A stretch of DNA of 64,000 bases from Sulfitobacter sabulilitoris (GCF_005887615.1 NZ_VANS01000002.1:1-64000), one strand, 5' to 3'. Counted from the first letter of the stretch, positions 54,675-64,000 are shown. The notes: a model not told the origin generated them from the sequence alone. Program-made: numbers and translations.

Positions 54675-55679
54675 ATGCAGACCCAAACGACCCAAACCGC
54701 CACCGGCAACACAACGCACCAGTTGCCGCAGGTGACCGAGCCGCGCAATCCCGGCATGCCGCTCGACATGGACTGGGTCCGGTCGGTACAGGCCAACACC
54801 TCGGCGATCGAACGGCGCGCCGGCAGCATCGCCGCGCGGCGGTCGGTGAAAAAGGCGCATCAGGCGGCATGGCTTCTGCGGGCGATCACCTGCATCGACC
54901 TGACGACACTGGCGGGCGACGATACCGCGCGGCGGGTCGAACGGCTTTGCGCCAAGGCGCGGCACCCGGTATCGCAGGGCATTCTGGATCAGCTTGGAAT
55001 GAAGCCAATCACCACCGGCGCGGTCTGTGTCTATCACGAGATGGTGCCGACCGCCGTCGCGGCGCTCAGGGGTACGGGCATTCCCGTCGCCGCCGTCAGC
55101 ACCGGCTTTCCCGCCGGGCTTTCGCCGCTGCACCTGCGGATCGAGGAGATCCGCGAAAGCGTCAAGGCGGGCGCGTCCGAGATCGACATCGTGATCTCGC
55201 GGCGGCACGTGCTCTCGGGCGACTGGCAGGCGCTGTACGACGAGATGCGCGCCTTTCGCGAGGCCTGCGGCGAGGCGCATGTGAAGGCGATCCTGGCCAC
55301 GGGCGAGCTGGGATCCCTGCGCAACGTGGCGCGCGCATCGCTGGTTTGCATGATGGCGGGTGCCGATTTCATCAAGACCTCGACCGGCAAGGAAGGCGTG
55401 AACGCCACCCTGCCCGTGACGCTGGTGATGATCCGCGCGATCCGCGACTATTATGCGCGCACCGGGTTTCGCGTCGGCTACAAACCCGCGGGCGGGATTT
55501 CCAAGGCCAAGGACGCGATCACGTATCTTGCGCTGATCAAGGAGGAACTGGGCGATCGCTGGCTGATGCCGGATCTGTTCCGCTTTGGCGCGTCGTCGCT
55601 TCTGGGCGATATCGAGCGGCAGTTGGAACACCATGTGACGGGCAGCTATTCCGCCGGATACCGCCACGCCACAAGCTGA
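54675..55679 (+). CDS. deoC: DeoC, deoxyribose-phosphate aldolase
   Basis: A 334-residue TIM-barrel aldolase that cleaves 2-deoxyribose 5-phosphate into glyceraldehyde 3-phosphate and acetaldehyde. Schiff-base Lys234 is in GADFIKTSTGKEG, and the second lysine is in VGYKPAGGISKAKDA. The N-terminus is about 70 residues longer than in E. coli DeoC, as in eukaryote-like members of the family. The next gene encodes an aldehyde dehydrogenase (ALDH16), which could oxidise the acetaldehyde. The start at 54675 has GGGACACCG upstream. Confidence 0.94.
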   Translation: MQTQTTQTATGNTTHQLPQVTEPRNPGMPLDMDWVRSVQANTSAIERRAGSIAARRSVKKAHQAAWLLRAITCIDLTTLAGDDTARRVERLCAKARHPVSQGILDQLGMKPITTGAVCVYHEMVPTAVAALRGTGIPVAAVSTGFPAGLSPLHLRIEEIRESVKAGASEIDIVISRRHVLSGDWQALYDEMRAFREACGEAHVKAILATGELGSLRNVARASLVCMMAGADFIKTSTGKEGVNATLPVTLVMIRAIRDYYARTGFRVGYKPAGGISKAKDAITYLALIKEELGDRWLMPDLFRFGASSLLGDIERQLEHHVTGSYSAGYRHATS

Positions 55680-55728
55680 CGCCCCGCGGGGTGCCTGACA
55701 GAACAAGACTTTGCAAAAGGGTAAAGCG

Positions 55729-58074
55729 ATGAGCGTTTCCGAAATCTTTGAAACGATGGACTATGGCACGGCACCGGAATCGGCCGCAGACGCGCTGGCC
55801 TGGCTGGTGGATCAGGGCGACCGCTTTGGCCATTTCATCGACGGTGCCTTTACCGACGCGGGCGAAGGTTTCGACAGCCGCAACCCGGCCAACGGCGAAG
55901 TGCTGGCGACGTTGACCCAAGCCACCCAGGCGGATGTGGATGCGGCGGTCCGGGCGGCGCGCACCGCGCAGCCCAGGTGGGAAAAGCTCGGCGGGCATGG
56001 GCGGGCGCGCCATATCTATGCCATCGCGCGCCTGCTGCAGAAACACAGCCGTCTGTTCGCGGTGCTTGAAAGCCTCGACAACGGCAAACCGATCCGCGAA
56101 GCGCGCGATATCGACGTGCCGCTGGCGCAGCGGCATTTCTACTACCACGCGGGCATGGCGCAACTGATGGAGGCCGAACTGCCCGACGCCGCACCGCTGG
56201 GGGTCTGCGGCCAGATCATCCCGTGGAACTTTCCGCTGCTGATGCTGGCGTGGAAAATCGCACCCGCGCTGGCGATGGGCAATACCGTGGTGCTGAAGCC
56301 GGCGGAATACACGTCGCTGACCGCGATGCTCTTTGCCGATATCTGCCGTCAGGCGGGGCTGCCCAAGGGTGTCGTGAACATCGTCACCGGCGACGGTGCG
56401 GTAGGTGAAATGATCGTGGATCACGATGACATCGACAAGATCGCCTTTACCGGGTCGACCGCCGTCGGCCGCCGCATCCGCGAGGCGACCGCCGGGTCCG
56501 GCAAGGCGCTGACGCTGGAGCTGGGCGGGAAATCCCCCTACATCGTCTTTGACGACGCCGATCTGGACAGCGCGGTCGAAGGGCTGGTGGACGCGATCTG
56601 GTTCAACCAGGGGCAGGTCTGCTGCGCGGGGTCGCGGCTGCTTGTGCACGAGCCGGTGGCCGATCTGTTCTATGCCAAGCTGCGCGCGCGGATGGACAAG
56701 CTGCGCATCGGCGATCCGCTGGACAAGAGCATCGACGTCGGCGCCATCGTGGACCCGGTGCAATTGCGCGCGATCACCGACATGGTGGCCGCCAACGATG
56801 CCGGCGACGTGCATGTGGCGGCGGGTGAGTTGCCCGCCAACGGCAACTACTATCCCCCCACCCTGATCACCGGCCTGAACCCCGCCGACACGCTGATGCA
56901 GGAAGAAATCTTTGGCCCGGTGCTGGTCTCCACCACCTTCCGCACACCCGAAGAGGCCGTGATGCTGGCCAACAACACGCGCTACGGGCTGGCCGCGACG
57001 GTCTGGAGCGAGAACGTCAACCTCGCGCTTGATATCGCGCCCAAGCTGGCCGCCGGGATCGTCTGGATCAACGGGACCAACATGATGGATGCGGCCGCGG
57101 GGTTTGGCGGGGTGCGCGAAAGCGGCTTTGGCCGCGAGGGCGGCTGGGAAGGGCTGGCCAGCTATACCAGACCCAAGGGCCGTGTGAAAAAGCTTAAGGA
57201 GATTGAACCCTTCACCGGGGAGGGCGCGCCAGTCGATCCGATCGACCGCACCGCCAAGCTTTATATCGGGGGCAAGCAGGCACGCCCCGACAGCGGTTAT
57301 TCCGCGCCCGTCTGGGGCAAGTCCGGCGCGCTGCTGGGGCATGCATCGCTGGCCAACCGCAAGGATCTGCGCAACGCGGTCGAAGCGGCACATGCGGCCA
57401 AGGCATGGTCACGGACGAATGGCCACCAGCGCGCGCAGATCCTGTATTTCATCGCTGAAAACCTGTCGGCCCGCGCCGATGAATTCGCCCGGCGGCTGGA
57501 TGCGCTGCAAGGCGGTAAGACCGGCATGGCCGAGGTCGATGCCTCGATCCGCCGGCTGTTCACCTATGCCGCATGGGCCGACAAATACGACGGGCAGGTC
57601 CATGGCGTACCGATTCGCGGTGTAGCGCTGGCCATGAAGGAGCCGGTGGGCGTGATCGGCGCGATCTGTCCCGCCGAAGCGCCGCTGCTTGGGCTGATCT
57701 CGTGCCTGGCGCCCGCGATCGCGATGGGCAATCGCGTGATCCTGTCGGCCTCCGAACCATTCCCGCTGGCCGCCACGGATTTTGCGCAGGTGCTGGAGAC
57801 GTCGGACGTGCCGGGCGGCGTGGTCAACATCCTGACCGGCGCGCAGGCCGATCTGGCCGAGCCCCTGGCGCGGCACATGGATGTCGATGCGGTCTGGTCC
57901 TTCGGGCCCGCGGCACTGTCCGCGGTCATCGAGAAGGGTTCGGCGGGCAATCTCAAACGCACCTGGGTCAACAATGGCCGGGCGCGCGACTGGATGGGAG
58001 CCGAAGGCGAAGGCCGCGCGTTTCTTCAGGCGGCGACCGAGATCAAGAACATCTGGGTGCCCTACGGCGAATAA
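55729..58074 (+). CDS. ALDH16-type aldehyde dehydrogenase with two ALDH domains
   Basis: A 781-residue protein. The N-terminal ALDH domain (about 1-480) is complete: [32 protein letters not shown], the catalytic Glu in LELGGKSP and Cys298 in [10 protein letters not shown] (with adjacent Cys299). The C-terminal part (about 505-780) is a second, shortened ALDH-like domain ([33 protein letters not shown]) without a catalytic cysteine. This is the ALDH16 layout; a Loktanella ALDH16 has been studied structurally. It follows deoC by 49 bp, so acetaldehyde from DeoC is a plausible substrate. The start at 55729 follows AAAAGGG; TTG at 55711 is the alternative. Confidence 0.92.
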   Translation: MSVSEIFETMDYGTAPESAADALAWLVDQGDRFGHFIDGAFTDAGEGFDSRNPANGEVLATLTQATQADVDAAVRAARTAQPRWEKLGGHGRARHIYAIARLLQKHSRLFAVLESLDNGKPIREARDIDVPLAQRHFYYHAGMAQLMEAELPDAAPLGVCGQIIPWNFPLLMLAWKIAPALAMGNTVVLKPAEYTSLTAMLFADICRQAGLPKGVVNIVTGDGAVGEMIVDHDDIDKIAFTGSTAVGRRIREATAGSGKALTLELGGKSPYIVFDDADLDSAVEGLVDAIWFNQGQVCCAGSRLLVHEPVADLFYAKLRARMDKLRIGDPLDKSIDVGAIVDPVQLRAITDMVAANDAGDVHVAAGELPANGNYYPPTLITGLNPADTLMQEEIFGPVLVSTTFRTPEEAVMLANNTRYGLAATVWSENVNLALDIAPKLAAGIVWINGTNMMDAAAGFGGVRESGFGREGGWEGLASYTRPKGRVKKLKEIEPFTGEGAPVDPIDRTAKLYIGGKQARPDSGYSAPVWGKSGALLGHASLANRKDLRNAVEAAHAAKAWSRTNGHQRAQILYFIAENLSARADEFARRLDALQGGKTGMAEVDASIRRLFTYAAWADKYDGQVHGVPIRGVALAMKEPVGVIGAICPAEAPLLGLISCLAPAIAMGNRVILSASEPFPLAATDFAQVLETSDVPGGVVNILTGAQADLAEPLARHMDVDAVWSFGPAALSAVIEKGSAGNLKRTWVNNGRARDWMGAEGEGRAFLQAATEIKNIWVPYGE

Positions 58075-58084
58075 CGCCGCCAGC

Positions 58085-58115
58085 GCGCGCCGGATCAGCC
58101 GGCGCGCATCTTCTT
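58085..58115 (+). terminator. Terminator-like hairpin after the ALDH16 gene
   Basis: GCGCGCCGG (58085-58093) pairs perfectly with CCGGCGCGC (58099-58107) around ATCAG, followed by the pyrimidine-rich ATCTTCTT. The tail is weak for a classical terminator, but the place is right. Confidence 0.65.
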
Positions 58116-58206
58116 CGGGCTGTCCGGCGCGGCCGCGCGCACTAGGTTCGGGTCATGGCCTGGCCACCGGCCACAGTCACAGCGACCCCACTCAGGAGAA
58201 CGAACA

Positions 58207-58866
58207 ATGCCCCGTATCTTTATCATTGGCGCCACGGGTGGCGTCGGTCATCGCCTTTACCCCCTGCTGACCGCAGCGGGCCACGACGTGTCGGGTCTGC
58301 ACCGCAGCGAAAAACAGGCCAAGGATTTGCGCGCGGCAGGCGTCACGCCGGTGCAGGGCGATATCATCGAGATGTCGCAGGAGGATTTCGCCGCGGCGAT
58401 GGCAGGCGCCGACGCGGTGGTGTTTTCCGCGGGCGCCGGCGGCGGGGACTGGGACAAGACCGAAGCGATCGACGGCAAGGGCGCCGAAAAGGCAATTGCG
58501 GCGGCACAGGCGCAGGGCATCGAGCGCTTTTACCTGGTGTCGGTCATTCCCGACGCAGGTCGCGACCGCGATCTGGACGACGGATTCGAGCAATACATGT
58601 CGATCAAGAAGCGGGTGGACACAGCGCTGGCCGCAAGCGACCTGAAGTGGATCATCCTGCGCCCCGGCACCCTGACCGACGACGATGGCGATGGCCGGGT
58701 GAACGTCGGCCCGGTGATCCCCTATGGCGACGTGGCGCGCGGCAATGTGGCCGCGACCCTTGCGGCACTGATCGACACGCCCGACCTGATGCGCGAGATC
58801 GTCGAGGTCACCGACGGCGACACCCCGGTGCGCGACGCCGTGGCCGCGCTGACGCGCGACCGCTGA
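58207..58866 (+). CDS. NAD(P)-binding protein, atypical short-chain dehydrogenase type
   Basis: A 219-residue Rossmann-fold protein. The glycine-rich motif IIGATGGVGHRL is at about 5-16, and GLHRSEKQAKDLRAAG after the second strand suggests NADP binding by the Arg. The C-terminal half has IKKRVDTALAASDLKWIILRPGTLTDD, typical of NmrA/YwnB-like atypical SDRs that lack the YxxxK catalytic pair. They often act as redox sensors or weak reductases. No partner can be read from context; it stands alone between two hairpins. Confidence 0.87.
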   Translation: MPRIFIIGATGGVGHRLYPLLTAAGHDVSGLHRSEKQAKDLRAAGVTPVQGDIIEMSQEDFAAAMAGADAVVFSAGAGGGDWDKTEAIDGKGAEKAIAAAQAQGIERFYLVSVIPDAGRDRDLDDGFEQYMSIKKRVDTALAASDLKWIILRPGTLTDDDGDGRVNVGPVIPYGDVARGNVAATLAALIDTPDLMREIVEVTDGDTPVRDAVAALTRDR

Positions 58867-58872
58867 TTGCGG

Positions 58873-58896
58873 GGCGCGGGGCGCCGACCCCGCGCC
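58873..58896. other. Strong hairpin between convergent genes
   Basis: GGCGCGGGG (58873-58881) pairs exactly with CCCCGCGCC (58888-58896) around a 6-nt loop. It separates the rightward NAD(P)-binding gene (ending at 58866) from the leftward M16 gene (ending at 58903). No T-run is present on either side. Confidence 0.55.
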
Positions 58897-58902
58897 GCCC
58901 GG

Positions 58903-60234
58903 TCAGTTCGCGACGGTCGTCTCCAACCCTTCGGGCCGCCCCACCACGACGAAATGCAGGTTTTCGGGCTCCAGCAGTTCGCGCGCCACGCGGTTGACGT
59001 CATCCGGCGTGACCGCTTCCACCTTGTCGTTGCGGGTGGCGATGTAATCGGTGGGCAGGCCCAGCATCTGCATCCCGACCATGATGTTGGCGATGGGGCC
59101 GTTGCCATCGAACCGCAGCGGGTAGGCGCCCGTCAGATAGGTCTTGGCGTCGCGCACCTCGTCTTCGGTCACGCCGACGGTCGCGGCCTTGGTCCATTCC
59201 TCGCGGATCACCGCAATGGCCTCTGCGATGCGGTCGTTGGCGGAACTGACGGACCCCATGTAGGTCTCGGCCAGATCCTTGGGCACGAGGTAGGAGTAGA
59301 CGCCGTAGGTCAGACCCCGCTTTTCGCGGACCTCCGTCATCAGCCGCGATTCGAACGACCCGCCGCCGACGATCTGGTTGAGGATCGTCGCGGCAAAGAA
59401 ATCGGGGTCGTCCTGCGCCATGCCGCGTTGCGCGAACAGGGCGACGGATTGCGGCGTGTTGAAATCGACGACCGTTACCCCGCCGGGGATCGACACTTCG
59501 GCGCGGGGCGGCATCGGCGCGCCCTCGGTCGGCAGATCGCCCAACAGATCGTCCAGAAGCGTGCTCAGCTCATCGGGCGTGATATCGCCCACCGCGCCAA
59601 TGTAGATTCGGTCGCGGGCCAGCACGGCCTTGTGCGCCGCGATCAGATCGTCACGCGACAGCGCAGCCACGCTGTCCTCGGTGCCGTTCAGTGACGTGGC
59701 ATACGGATGATCGCCGAATATGATCCGGTCCATCGTCCGCCCGGCGATATCGTTCGGATCCTTGGCATCCGAGCGAATATTGGCAAGGACCTGCCCGCGC
59801 ACCCGTTCGATCGCATCCGGGTCGAACCGCGGGTCCTGCAACGCGGCCCGCAGCAGCGCGACAGAGGCGGCGCGGTTCTCGGTCAGGAACCGGGCCGAGA
59901 TCGACAGCGCATCGTCGCTGACGTCAAAGCCGAACGAGGTGGCAAGCGCTTCGGTTTCGCGCGCAAAGGTGCGAGCGTCCATGTCGCCTGCGCCCTCCTC
60001 CAGCAACCCGGTCATCAGGTTGATCGCCCCGCGCTTGCCCGGTGCGTCCAGCGACGCGCCACCGCGAAACCGGATCTCGAGCGCCGCGAAGGGGATCGAA
60101 TGTTCCTCCACCAGCCACGCGGTCAGGCCGCCGGGGGTGGTGATCTCCTGGATCTCGACCTCGGCGCGGGCGGGCAGCGCGGCGGCCAGCGCAAGGCCGG
60201 CGGCCGCCGCGACAGTCAGGATGAAATGCTTCAT
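58903..60234 (-). CDS. M16-family peptidase-like protein without the zinc motif
   Basis: A 443-residue exported protein of the M16 family. Residues 1-24 form a signal peptide (LTVAAAAGLALAAALPARA). At the place of HxxEH the sequence has LMTGLLEEGAG, so the catalytic zinc site is missing. The C-terminal half keeps the substrate-handling Arg/Tyr region (REKRGLTYGVYSYL near 311-324). Such inactive partners pair with an active M16 subunit, which is encoded directly upstream with a 4-bp overlap. The pair probably degrades peptides in the periplasm. Confidence 0.92.
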   Translation of the reverse strand: MKHFILTVAAAAGLALAAALPARAEVEIQEITTPGGLTAWLVEEHSIPFAALEIRFRGGASLDAPGKRGAINLMTGLLEEGAGDMDARTFARETEALATSFGFDVSDDALSISARFLTENRAASVALLRAALQDPRFDPDAIERVRGQVLANIRSDAKDPNDIAGRTMDRIIFGDHPYATSLNGTEDSVAALSRDDLIAAHKAVLARDRIYIGAVGDITPDELSTLLDDLLGDLPTEGAPMPPRAEVSIPGGVTVVDFNTPQSVALFAQRGMAQDDPDFFAATILNQIVGGGSFESRLMTEVREKRGLTYGVYSYLVPKDLAETYMGSVSSANDRIAEAIAVIREEWTKAATVGVTEDEVRDAKTYLTGAYPLRFDGNGPIANIMVGMQMLGLPTDYIATRNDKVEAVTPDDVNRVARELLEPENLHFVVVGRPEGLETTVAN

Positions 60235-61586
60235 TGGGTCACCTCTTCTTGGCGCATCAGCCACCCGGTGACCGACGCCTTGCGGTCAAGAACATCGCGG
60301 GCGGCCTGCATGATATCGTCTTTGGTCACGGCGTCCAGGATGGCGGGCCAGTCCTGCACGTCCTGCACCGTAAGCCCGGTGGTCAGCGCCTGCCCATAGC
60401 GTTGGGCGATGCGGTCCACGTCGTCGCGGGCGTAGATTTCACCGGCGCGGATCTGCAGCTTGATCCGCTCCAGCTGCGCGTCATCGACGCCCTCGGCCAG
60501 GAACCGCGCCAAAGCGGCATCCATCGCGTCCTCCGCCTCTTGCAGGGACACGCCGGGTTGCGGCACGACCACCAGATTGAACGTCGTGTCGTCCAGCGAC
60601 GTCCCCCGGTAGAACGCTCCGGAATAGGTCGCGATCTGGCTGTCGAATTGCAGCGCTTCGGTCAGGTACGACGTCGTCCCGCCACCCAGTATTTCCGCCA
60701 GGATCGTCAAGGCTGCCGCTGCCTGCTGTGCGCCGGGGTCGCGTTCGGGGGCCAGGTAGGACCGCGCGACATAGGGCTGCGCCACCCGCGCATCGCGAAA
60801 TATCACCCGGCGTTCGGCGTTTTGCGGCGGCTCGGTCGTGCGAGTGCGTTCGGGCAGGTCCGGATTGGCGGGAATCGCGCCATAGTGCCTTTCCGCCAGG
60901 CGGCGCACCTCGTCCGGCGACACGTCGCCCGACACGACGAGGATGGCGTTGTTGGGCGCGTAATACGTCTCGTAAAAGCTCAGCGCGTCGTCCATGTCGA
61001 GCGTCTGCATCTCGTGCATCCAGCCGATGATCGGCACGCCGTAACGGTGGTTCAGGTACTGCGCCGCGTTCTGCTGTTCGGAAAACAGCGCGCGCGGGTT
61101 GTTCTCGGTGCGCTGGTTGCGCTCCTCGATGATCACGTCGCGCTCTGTCTCGATGTTTTCGGGCGTCAGGCGGATGTTGCGCATCCGGTCGGCTTCCATC
61201 GTCATCATCAGTTCCAGCCGGTCGGCCGCGATGCGTTGATAGTAGGCGGTGTAATCGTAGCTGGTAAAGGCATTGTCCTGCCCGCCATTGGCCGCGACCA
61301 CGGCCGACAGTTCGCCCGCCTCCAGCGTGTCGGTGGCCTTGAACAACAGGTGCTCGAGGAAATGGGCGACACCGGATGACCCCTTGGGCTCGTCCGCCGA
61401 TCCGATGCGATACCACACCATGTGCTGGACGACGGGCGCGCGGTGGTCTTCGACCACGACGACGTCCATCCCGTTTTCAAGCGTGAAGGTGGTGACCGCG
61501 TCGGTCAGTGCGCTGGTGTCGGCGGCGGCGGCGGCGCTGGTCAGGGCCAAGCCGCAGAGTGCGCCAAGTGCGGGCAATCGGATCAT
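60231..61586 (-). CDS. M16-family zinc peptidase, active subunit
   Basis: A 451-residue exported metallopeptidase of the pitrilysin family. Residues 1-22 are a signal peptide. The inverted zinc motif is HFLEH (His75, Glu78, His79), with the distal Glu in the TERDVIIEERNQR stretch near 130. The C-terminal domain is the non-catalytic half of the clamshell (LAERHYGAIPANPDLPERTR, then VAQPYVARSYLAP). It forms the catalytic half of a heterodimer with the product of the downstream gene (58903-60234). The overlap of start and stop in ATGA suggests matched production. Confidence 0.95.
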   Translation of the reverse strand: MIRLPALGALCGLALTSAAAAADTSALTDAVTTFTLENGMDVVVVEDHRAPVVQHMVWYRIGSADEPKGSSGVAHFLEHLLFKATDTLEAGELSAVVAANGGQDNAFTSYDYTAYYQRIAADRLELMMTMEADRMRNIRLTPENIETERDVIIEERNQRTENNPRALFSEQQNAAQYLNHRYGVPIIGWMHEMQTLDMDDALSFYETYYAPNNAILVVSGDVSPDEVRRLAERHYGAIPANPDLPERTRTTEPPQNAERRVIFRDARVAQPYVARSYLAPERDPGAQQAAAALTILAEILGGGTTSYLTEALQFDSQIATYSGAFYRGTSLDDTTFNLVVVPQPGVSLQEAEDAMDAALARFLAEGVDDAQLERIKLQIRAGEIYARDDVDRIAQRYGQALTTGLTVQDVQDWPAILDAVTKDDIMQAARDVLDRKASVTGWLMRQEEVTQ

Positions 61587-61730
61587 CGGGCATCCTTTGG
61601 GTCAGAGGCGAAGGGATCGGTTCGGCAATACGGCGGGTCAGACATAGGGCAGAACCTACGCCAGTGCGCGCCGCGATCAAGCGGACCTGTCGAAATCGTG
61701 AGGTCGCCCTGAAGCGATCGCGGGCCGGGA

Positions 61731-62234
61731 TCAGTCCGCCGGCGGATAACTGGGCGTATCGGCGCCGCGCGCGCGCCACTGGTCGGCCACGAAATCCGGG
61801 TCCAGCGCCTGGCGTTTGTATGCCTGGTTGTAGCGGTCGACGTTGACGATTCGGAATTGCGTGAACCGGGCCTTGCGGCGGCGAAAATCGGCGTCGGACT
61901 CGGCCAGGGTCTGGCGAATGCCCGGCGTCACGCCCAGACGGCTGGCGTGCTGCACCAACGCGCCGTCGCTCGCGGGGATCGGGCCACTGGCGGCGGCCGG
62001 GTTGCCGCCGACGGCAACGATACCTTCCTGCAGCGGATAGCGGTCGGTCCTGTTGGCCTGTCCGGGTGTGGGCGTCGGCAGGGTCGCGTAATCCTGCGGC
62101 TGCTCGAGCGCGCCCACCGGGGCCACGATGAATTCATCTGGTCCGCCCGAGTTGTTGCGCAAATCCCGCAGGCCCTGGTTGGCACAGCCGCCGACAACAA
62201 GAGGTATCAGGATCAAAGCCGCGATCAGGCGCAT
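61731..62234 (-). CDS. DUF3035 lipoprotein
   Basis: A 167-residue lipoprotein. The signal sequence LIAALILIPLVVGGCA has a lipobox, with the lipidated cysteine at residue 17. The mature part starts NQGLRDLRNNSGGPDEFIVAP, the DUF3035 opening. It carries a polar, proline-rich middle region and ends in SYPPAD. Function unknown; it is common in Rhodobacteraceae between lspA and M16 genes, as here. The start at 62234 follows GGAGACG. No transmembrane helix other than the signal is seen. Confidence 0.9.
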   Translation of the reverse strand: MRLIAALILIPLVVGGCANQGLRDLRNNSGGPDEFIVAPVGALEQPQDYATLPTPTPGQANRTDRYPLQEGIVAVGGNPAAASGPIPASDGALVQHASRLGVTPGIRQTLAESDADFRRRKARFTQFRIVNVDRYNQAYKRQALDPDFVADQWRARGADTPSYPPAD

Positions 62235-62327
62235 GGGGTCGTCTCCTTCGGGTCTGTCTTTCAATACGCGAGGCAGGCAGTCAATGTCACGGGCCTTTTT
62301 TGCGCGGGGTCGGGGCGCGGCGCCGGA

Positions 62328-62828
62328 TCAGCGGCCCTTTTTGCGGGCGGGTTTGGCGCGGGGTGACTTGGGCTCGCCGGTCAGCATCACCATGCCCAGC
62401 GCGCCGCCGAAGATGAACACATCCGCGACGTTGAACACGAACGGATTGTTCACGCCACAGCATGACATGTTCAGAAAATCGAGCACGTAGCCATAGATCA
62501 ACCGGTCCGCCACGTTGGCCAAAGCGCCGCCGACAAGCAGACCCGCGCAGATCTGTGCCAGCGGGCGCATCGGCGTCCGCCACACCCAGACAAGCACCGC
62601 GGTACAGATCACGATGGCCATCGCGATCAGAAAGACCCGGCCCGCGTCGTCGCCGTTGGACAGCAGACCGAAATTCATGCCCCGGTTTTCGCCATAGCGA
62701 AAGGTCAGCAGCGGTGGGAACACGTCAAAGCTGCGGATGCGGGAGAGATCCATCATGTGGATCACCGCATACTTGGTGATCTGGTCGATCACGAAGGCGG
62801 CCAGCGCGGCCCAGAACACCCTTTTCAT
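62328..62828 (-). CDS. lspA: LspA, prolipoprotein signal peptidase II
   Basis: A 166-residue inner-membrane aspartic peptidase that removes lipoprotein signal peptides after lipidation. It has four hydrophobic segments. The catalytic aspartates are in [16 protein letters not shown] and [11 protein letters not shown], both conserved in the family. The C-terminal tail is basic ([10 protein letters not shown]). The DUF3035 lipoprotein gene next to it supplies a likely substrate. The start at 62828 has a weak ribosome site, 22 bp after the purH stop. Confidence 0.95.
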   Translation of the reverse strand: MKRVFWAALAAFVIDQITKYAVIHMMDLSRIRSFDVFPPLLTFRYGENRGMNFGLLSNGDDAGRVFLIAMAIVICTAVLVWVWRTPMRPLAQICAGLLVGGALANVADRLIYGYVLDFLNMSCCGVNNPFVFNVADVFIFGGALGMVMLTGEPKSPRAKPARKKGR

Positions 62829-62850
62829 CCAGCGATGCCTCCCGTTGCCG

Positions 62851-64000
62851 TCAGTGCCGGAAATGGCGCATACCGGTGAACACCATCGCCAGCCCCGCCT
62901 CGTCCGCCGCCGCGATCACCTCGTCGTCGCGCATCGAGCCGCCCGGCTGGATCAGCGCGGTTGCCCCGGCCTCCGCCGCGGTGATCAATCCGTCCGCAAA
63001 AGGAAAAAACGCATCCGAAGCCACGACCGATCCGTGGGTCAGCGGCGCGGGAAGGCCCATCGCCTCGGCCATGTCCTGCGCCTTGCGGGCGGCGATGCGG
63101 GTGCTGTCCACGCGGCTCATCTGGCCGGCGCCCACGCCCACGGTCGCGCCATCCTTGACGTAGATGATCGCGTTGGACTTGACGTGCTTGGCCACGGTCC
63201 AGGCGAACAGCATGTCGCTCATCTCCTGGTCGGTCGGCTGGCGCCTGGTCACGACCCGCGGGTCGGTGCGGGCGACCCGGCCCACATCGCGGTCCTGCAC
63301 CAGATACCCGCCCGACACCTGCCGAACGGCCAGCGCCGCCACGGTCGGATCGGCCAGCCCATCGGTGGTCAGCAGGCGCAGGTTCTTTTTCCTGGCGAAC
63401 AACGCGCGGGCATCGTCATCGGCACCCGGCGCGATCACGACCTCGGTGAAAATCTGGCCGATCTCTTCCGCCGTGGCGCCATCCAGCGGCTGGTTGAGCG
63501 CGATGATCCCCCCAAAGGCCGAGGTGCGGTCGCAATCGAAGGCGCGGGCATAGGCCTGCGCCAAGGTATCGCCGCGCGCCACGCCGCAGGGGTTGGCGTG
63601 CTTGATGATGGCGCAGGCGGGGCCTTGGGCCGGGTCGAATTCGCTGACCAGTTCAAACGCGGCATCGGTGTCGTTGATGTTGTTGTAGCTCAGCTCCTTG
63701 CCCTGGTGCTGCCGCGCGGTGGCCACGCCGGGGCGGTCCGATCCGTCGGTGTAGAACGCCGCCTGCTGGTGCGGGTTCTCGCCATAGCGCAGGGTCTGCG
63801 CCAGGGTGCCGCCGAAGGTGCGGCGACGGGGGGGGCCGCCGACCTGCGCCGCCATCCAGGTGCTCACGGCGGTGTCATAGGCGGCGGTGCGGGCATAGGC
63901 CGTCTGCGCCAGCCGCTGCCGCAGGGCATAGGTGGTCTGGCCGTCGTGCGCCTCGAGCTCTTGCAGAAACGGCGCGTAATCCTCGACGTCCACGATCACG
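62851..64000 (-). CDS. purH: PurH, AICAR transformylase/IMP cyclohydrolase, partial (C-terminal part)
   Basis: The C-terminal 382 residues of PurH; the start lies beyond the right edge. The visible part is the AICAR transformylase domain. It has [31 protein letters not shown] (the K-HANPCG motif that holds the catalytic lysine and histidine) and [10 protein letters not shown]. PurH makes IMP from AICAR in two steps of de novo purine synthesis. The N-terminal IMP cyclohydrolase domain is mostly missing. It is followed by lspA on the same strand, an arrangement I have seen in many roseobacters. Confidence 0.95.
   Translation of the reverse strand, partial: VIVDVEDYAPFLQELEAHDGQTTYALRQRLAQTAYARTAAYDTAVSTWMAAQVGGPPRRRTFGGTLAQTLRYGENPHQQAAFYTDGSDRPGVATARQHQGKELSYNNINDTDAAFELVSEFDPAQGPACAIIKHANPCGVARGDTLAQAYARAFDCDRTSAFGGIIALNQPLDGATAEEIGQIFTEVVIAPGADDDARALFARKKNLRLLTTDGLADPTVAALAVRQVSGGYLVQDRDVGRVARTDPRVVTRRQPTDQEMSDMLFAWTVAKHVKSNAIIYVKDGATVGVGAGQMSRVDSTRIAARKAQDMAEAMGLPAPLTHGSVVASDAFFPFADGLITAAEAGATALIQPGGSMRDDEVIAAADEAGLAMVFTGMRHFRH

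Noticed and set aside
54092-54829. N-terminal extension of the allantoinase fusion
   Set aside because: It would cover the uraH gene on the other strand. The ATG at 54091 has a ribosome site and matches the family start.
1-64000. CRISPR arrays, prophage, insertion sequences or toxin-antitoxin systems
   Set aside because: No regularly spaced direct repeats, transposase, integrase, phage structural gene or toxin-antitoxin pair was recognised on either strand.

Overview
The window looks like a stretch of chromosome from a marine Rhodobacteraceae (roseobacter-group) alphaproteobacterium. The evidence is high GC, an rRNA leader of roseobacter type at the left edge, a DNA polymerase IV with an N-terminal four-cysteine motif, a RpoE/ChrR singlet-oxygen module, an ALDH16 enzyme next to deoC, and the purH-lspA-DUF3035-M16-M16 order at the right edge. 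These assignments come from reading the sequence and from memory of the families. No database search was run. I see no prophage, insertion sequence, integron, CRISPR array or plasmid gene.

Layout. 1-605: promoter and leader of a leftward rRNA operon whose 16S gene lies outside the window. 606-2193: msrQ and msrP, periplasmic methionine sulfoxide repair. 2563-5183: a secreted fasciclin protein and an RTX protein, both with strong terminators. 5206-12817: housekeeping genes (clpB with a heat-shock promoter, pyrF, a Nudix hydrolase, dinB, an N-formylglutamate amidohydrolase, tRNA-Val, rpmJ). 12942-17687: a YghU-type GST, an iron-binding protein, a dienelactone hydrolase and an iron permease. IscR-box-like operators lie in front of both iron genes. 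17744-29137: a leftward Liv-type ABC transporter operon flanked by two acyl/aryl-CoA ligases, divergent from a hybrid histidine kinase and response regulator. 29210-38527: persulfide dioxygenase and rhodanese, a WGR protein, an M20 amidohydrolase, a methyltransferase, a stand-alone molybdenum formate dehydrogenase alpha subunit, a histidine phosphatase, a GST and a LYS1-like saccharopine dehydrogenase.

38596-44693: an ECF sigma factor and ChrR-type anti-sigma factor diverge from a tightly packed five-gene operon (FAD oxidoreductase, DUF1365, MFS, DUF3833, SDR). This matches the RpoE-ChrR singlet-oxygen core known in Rhodobacter sphaeroides. 44814-48477: an L,D-transpeptidase, rmuC and mutL. 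48541-54565: a purine catabolism cluster (urate oxidase PuuD, urate/xanthine permease, AllA, ureidoglycine aminohydrolase, an allantoinase/OHCU decarboxylase fusion and HIU hydrolase). With the M20 amidohydrolase at 30812-32005, it could take urate to glyoxylate. 54675-58866: deoC with an ALDH16 aldehyde dehydrogenase, and a NAD(P)-binding protein. 58903-64000: a pair of M16 peptidases (one catalytic, one without the zinc motif), a lipoprotein, lspA and the 3' part of purH.

The most interesting signals are regulatory or structural. They are the paired IscR-like iron boxes, the RpoE-type promoter with near-inverted symmetry, a short dispersed GCCTCCGGCGGGGATATTT element present three times, an internal duplication and lone cysteine in the RTX protein, a 56-nt inverted structure in the histidine kinase leader, and nine 4-nt ATGA gene overlaps. 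I did not find a clearly new multi-gene system. Most of the window is recognisable core metabolism and stress response.
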